Assembly (NCBI RefSeq): GCF_000826085.1
Contig: NZ_CCYM01000003.1
Coordinates: forward strand, 1,313,815-1,377,814
DNA length: 64,000 nt
Source of the DNA: Nigerium massiliense
Lineage (GTDB): Bacteria; Actinomycetota; Actinomycetes; Propionibacteriales; Propionibacteriaceae
Reading direction: 5' to 3'
In this document: positions 63,083 to 64,000 of the stretch, piece by piece
How the letters are laid out: each line of letters starts with the position of its first letter
Position numbering within the stretch: the first letter of the stretch is position 1
Position numbers and translations under genes: made by a program
The notes under the pieces: generated by a model
Seen by the model: only the letters and a program-made list of their open reading frames with translations
Databases searched by the model: none
Told to the model about the DNA's origin: nothing

Positions 63083-63517
63083 GTGCCTGAGCCGAAGGGT
63101 TCCGAATTCGCGGGCAAGAACGAGCCCACCACGCCCGACGACGCCACGACGAAGCCGGCGTCCGCGGCCCGGCCCGACGGCGTCCGGCCGCAGGACCACA
63201 AGTCCAAGGCGGGGTCGTCCGACACGCGCAAGCCGGCGAGCGAACCCGCCGGCCGCACGGTCACGAGCAGCAAGGACGACGCGACCACGCAGCCCGTCGT
63301 GACCAAGCGGCCGCGCCGCCGCCCGGCTCTGGTCGACACTCGAGCCTGGGTGCCGCCGACGTTCATCACCCTGGGCCTGCTCGGCGTGCTGTGGCTGGTG
63401 GTCTACTACCTGGCCGGCTACATGATCCCGTTCATGGCCACGCTAGGCCCCTGGAACCTCGCCGTCGGCATGGGCCTGATGGCCGCCGCGTTCGCCGTCG
63501 CCACCCTCTGGAAATAG
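63083..63517 (+). CDS. crgA: Cell division protein CrgA with long N-terminal extension
   Basis: CrgA is a small actinobacterial division protein that binds FtsZ, FtsQ and PBPs. The C-terminal 65 residues are the CrgA core with two TM helices (WVPPTFITLGLLGVLWLVVY; GPWNLAVGMGLMAAAF). Typical CrgA has about 85-95 residues. This one has 144 because of about 70 extra disordered residues rich in Lys, Thr, Pro and Asp. GTG start follows GAGGAGAGC. Divergent from the DUF881 gene as in relatives. Confidence 0.93.
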   Translation: MPEPKGSEFAGKNEPTTPDDATTKPASAARPDGVRPQDHKSKAGSSDTRKPASEPAGRTVTSSKDDATTQPVVTKRPRRRPALVDTRAWVPPTFITLGLLGVLWLVVYYLAGYMIPFMATLGPWNLAVGMGLMAAAFAVATLWK

Positions 63518-63542
63518 CGCCTCGCCGGCGGTTCATCCGTCG

Positions 63543-63566
63543 CCACGTCCCCGCCGGGGGACGTGG
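63543..63566 (+). terminator. Hairpin terminator after crgA
   Basis: A perfect 10-bp stem (63543-63552 with 63557-63566) with a GCCG loop, 26 nt after the crgA stop. Confidence 0.7.
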
Positions 63567-63650
63567 AGGTCCTCCCGTTACATGCAGGTCCGTTCGAGGA
63601 TTAGCGTGCGGGCGTCCGGGCATCGGGCCCGGCCAGAAACGGAGACTCCC

Positions 63651-64000
63651 GTGAGGACCAACCACCCCATCATCGGCCTCGCCGCCCTCCTGCTGTTGGG
63701 CGGCTGCGCCGCGCAGCCCCAGGCCGGCGCGCCTGTCCCCGCCCCCGCGGACGCCGCGGCGACCGGCCCGTCGAGCGCCGCCCCCACCACGACCCAGGCG
63801 AGCATGCCCGCCTCGACGTCGAGCGCCGGCACTCCCACCGTCGAGGCCACCGAAACCGCCAGCAGGACGGGCACCCCGGCCGCGACCGCGTCGGTGAAGA
63901 CCCGCGTCCTGCGACTCGACCCCTGGAAGGACAAGACCGCCCTCAAGCACGCGGTCACGGTCCGCTTCCGCTCGGGGTCGTGCATGGGCTCGGCGCTCAC
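63651..64000 (+). CDS. Putative lipoprotein, 5' part (runs off the window)
   Basis: GTG 63651 follows GGAGACTCCC and opens a frame without stops to the window end (116 codons). The signal ends in a lipobox: IIGLAALLLLGGC, lipid Cys near residue 19. A Pro/Ala/Thr/Ser-rich spacer of about 65 residues follows, then the start of a folded domain (RVLRLDPWKDKTALKHAVTV). No family can be assigned from this part. Confidence 0.75.
   Translation, partial: MRTNHPIIGLAALLLLGGCAAQPQAGAPVPAPADAAATGPSSAAPTTTQASMPASTSSAGTPTVEATETASRTGTPAATASVKTRVLRLDPWKDKTALKHAVTVRFRSGSCMGSAL

Overview
This is a GC-rich (about 70 percent) actinobacterial chromosome segment. Gene content points to the Propionibacteriales, probably Propionibacteriaceae: a succinyl-CoA:acetate-type CoA-transferase at the left edge, polyphosphate glucokinase, a three-gene biotin ECF transporter, TreY/TreZ, a DtxR/IdeR-type iron box, and at the right end the origin-proximal actinobacterial cluster fhaA-fhaB-pstP-rodA-pbpA-pknB followed by a glutamine amidotransferase, a DUF881 protein and crgA. 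The family placement is an inference; the phylum is secure.

Layout. 1-5.3 kb: CoA-transferase end, a membrane protein, a PemK/MazF-like protein, a DUF2087 protein, tRNA-Gly(CCC) and two bacterial-PH membrane proteins. 5.3-5.8 kb: a 119-bp inverted-repeat element, then a degenerate tandem repeat of about 32 bp. 5.8-14.5 kb: sugar metabolism (galE, ppgK), argS, an aldo/keto reductase, a SanA-like protein and an exported NagZ-NamZ pair for muropeptide breakdown. 14.6-16.3 kb: remains of a phosphonate locus (dehydrogenase tail, phnM head, frameshifted GntR regulator). 16.4-26.6 kb: pgi, a phytase-like exported protein, a wall-peptidase-like protein with a histone-H1-like Lys/Ala linker, an operon with a beta-class adenine methyltransferase, a TetR regulator, dcd and a BrkB-family protein. 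26.7-45.9 kb: small unknowns, bioY-bioM-bioN, two oxidoreductases, a two-module histidine-kinase-like protein with a frameshift, serB, a ketopantoate-reductase-like protein, an iron-regulated siderophore reductase, an AMP ligase/thiolase pair, an OmpA-domain lipoprotein, an amino-acid:cation symporter and deoD. 46-48 kb: a second 119-bp element, a GNAT protein, two decaying genes and tRNA-Leu(CAG). 48-53.6 kb: an AEC transporter and treY-treZ. 53.7-64 kb: the cell-shape, division and Ser/Thr phosphorylation cluster.

How genes work together. FhaA, FhaB, PstP and PknB form the phospho-signalling module controlling the RodA-PbpA peptidoglycan machine encoded between them. NagZ and NamZ should degrade wall fragments to sugars that can pass through Pgi. 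BioY, BioM and BioN make one transporter. TreY and TreZ turn glucan ends into trehalose.

A striking regulatory trait is leaderless transcription. About sixteen start codons sit 6-9 nt after a TANNNT or GATAAT hexamer with no Shine-Dalgarno sequence. The two 119-bp elements carry the same signature (GATAAT, 6 nt, ATG) facing outward at each end. They are the least explained structures here. All alignments and counts were made by eye; no searches were run.
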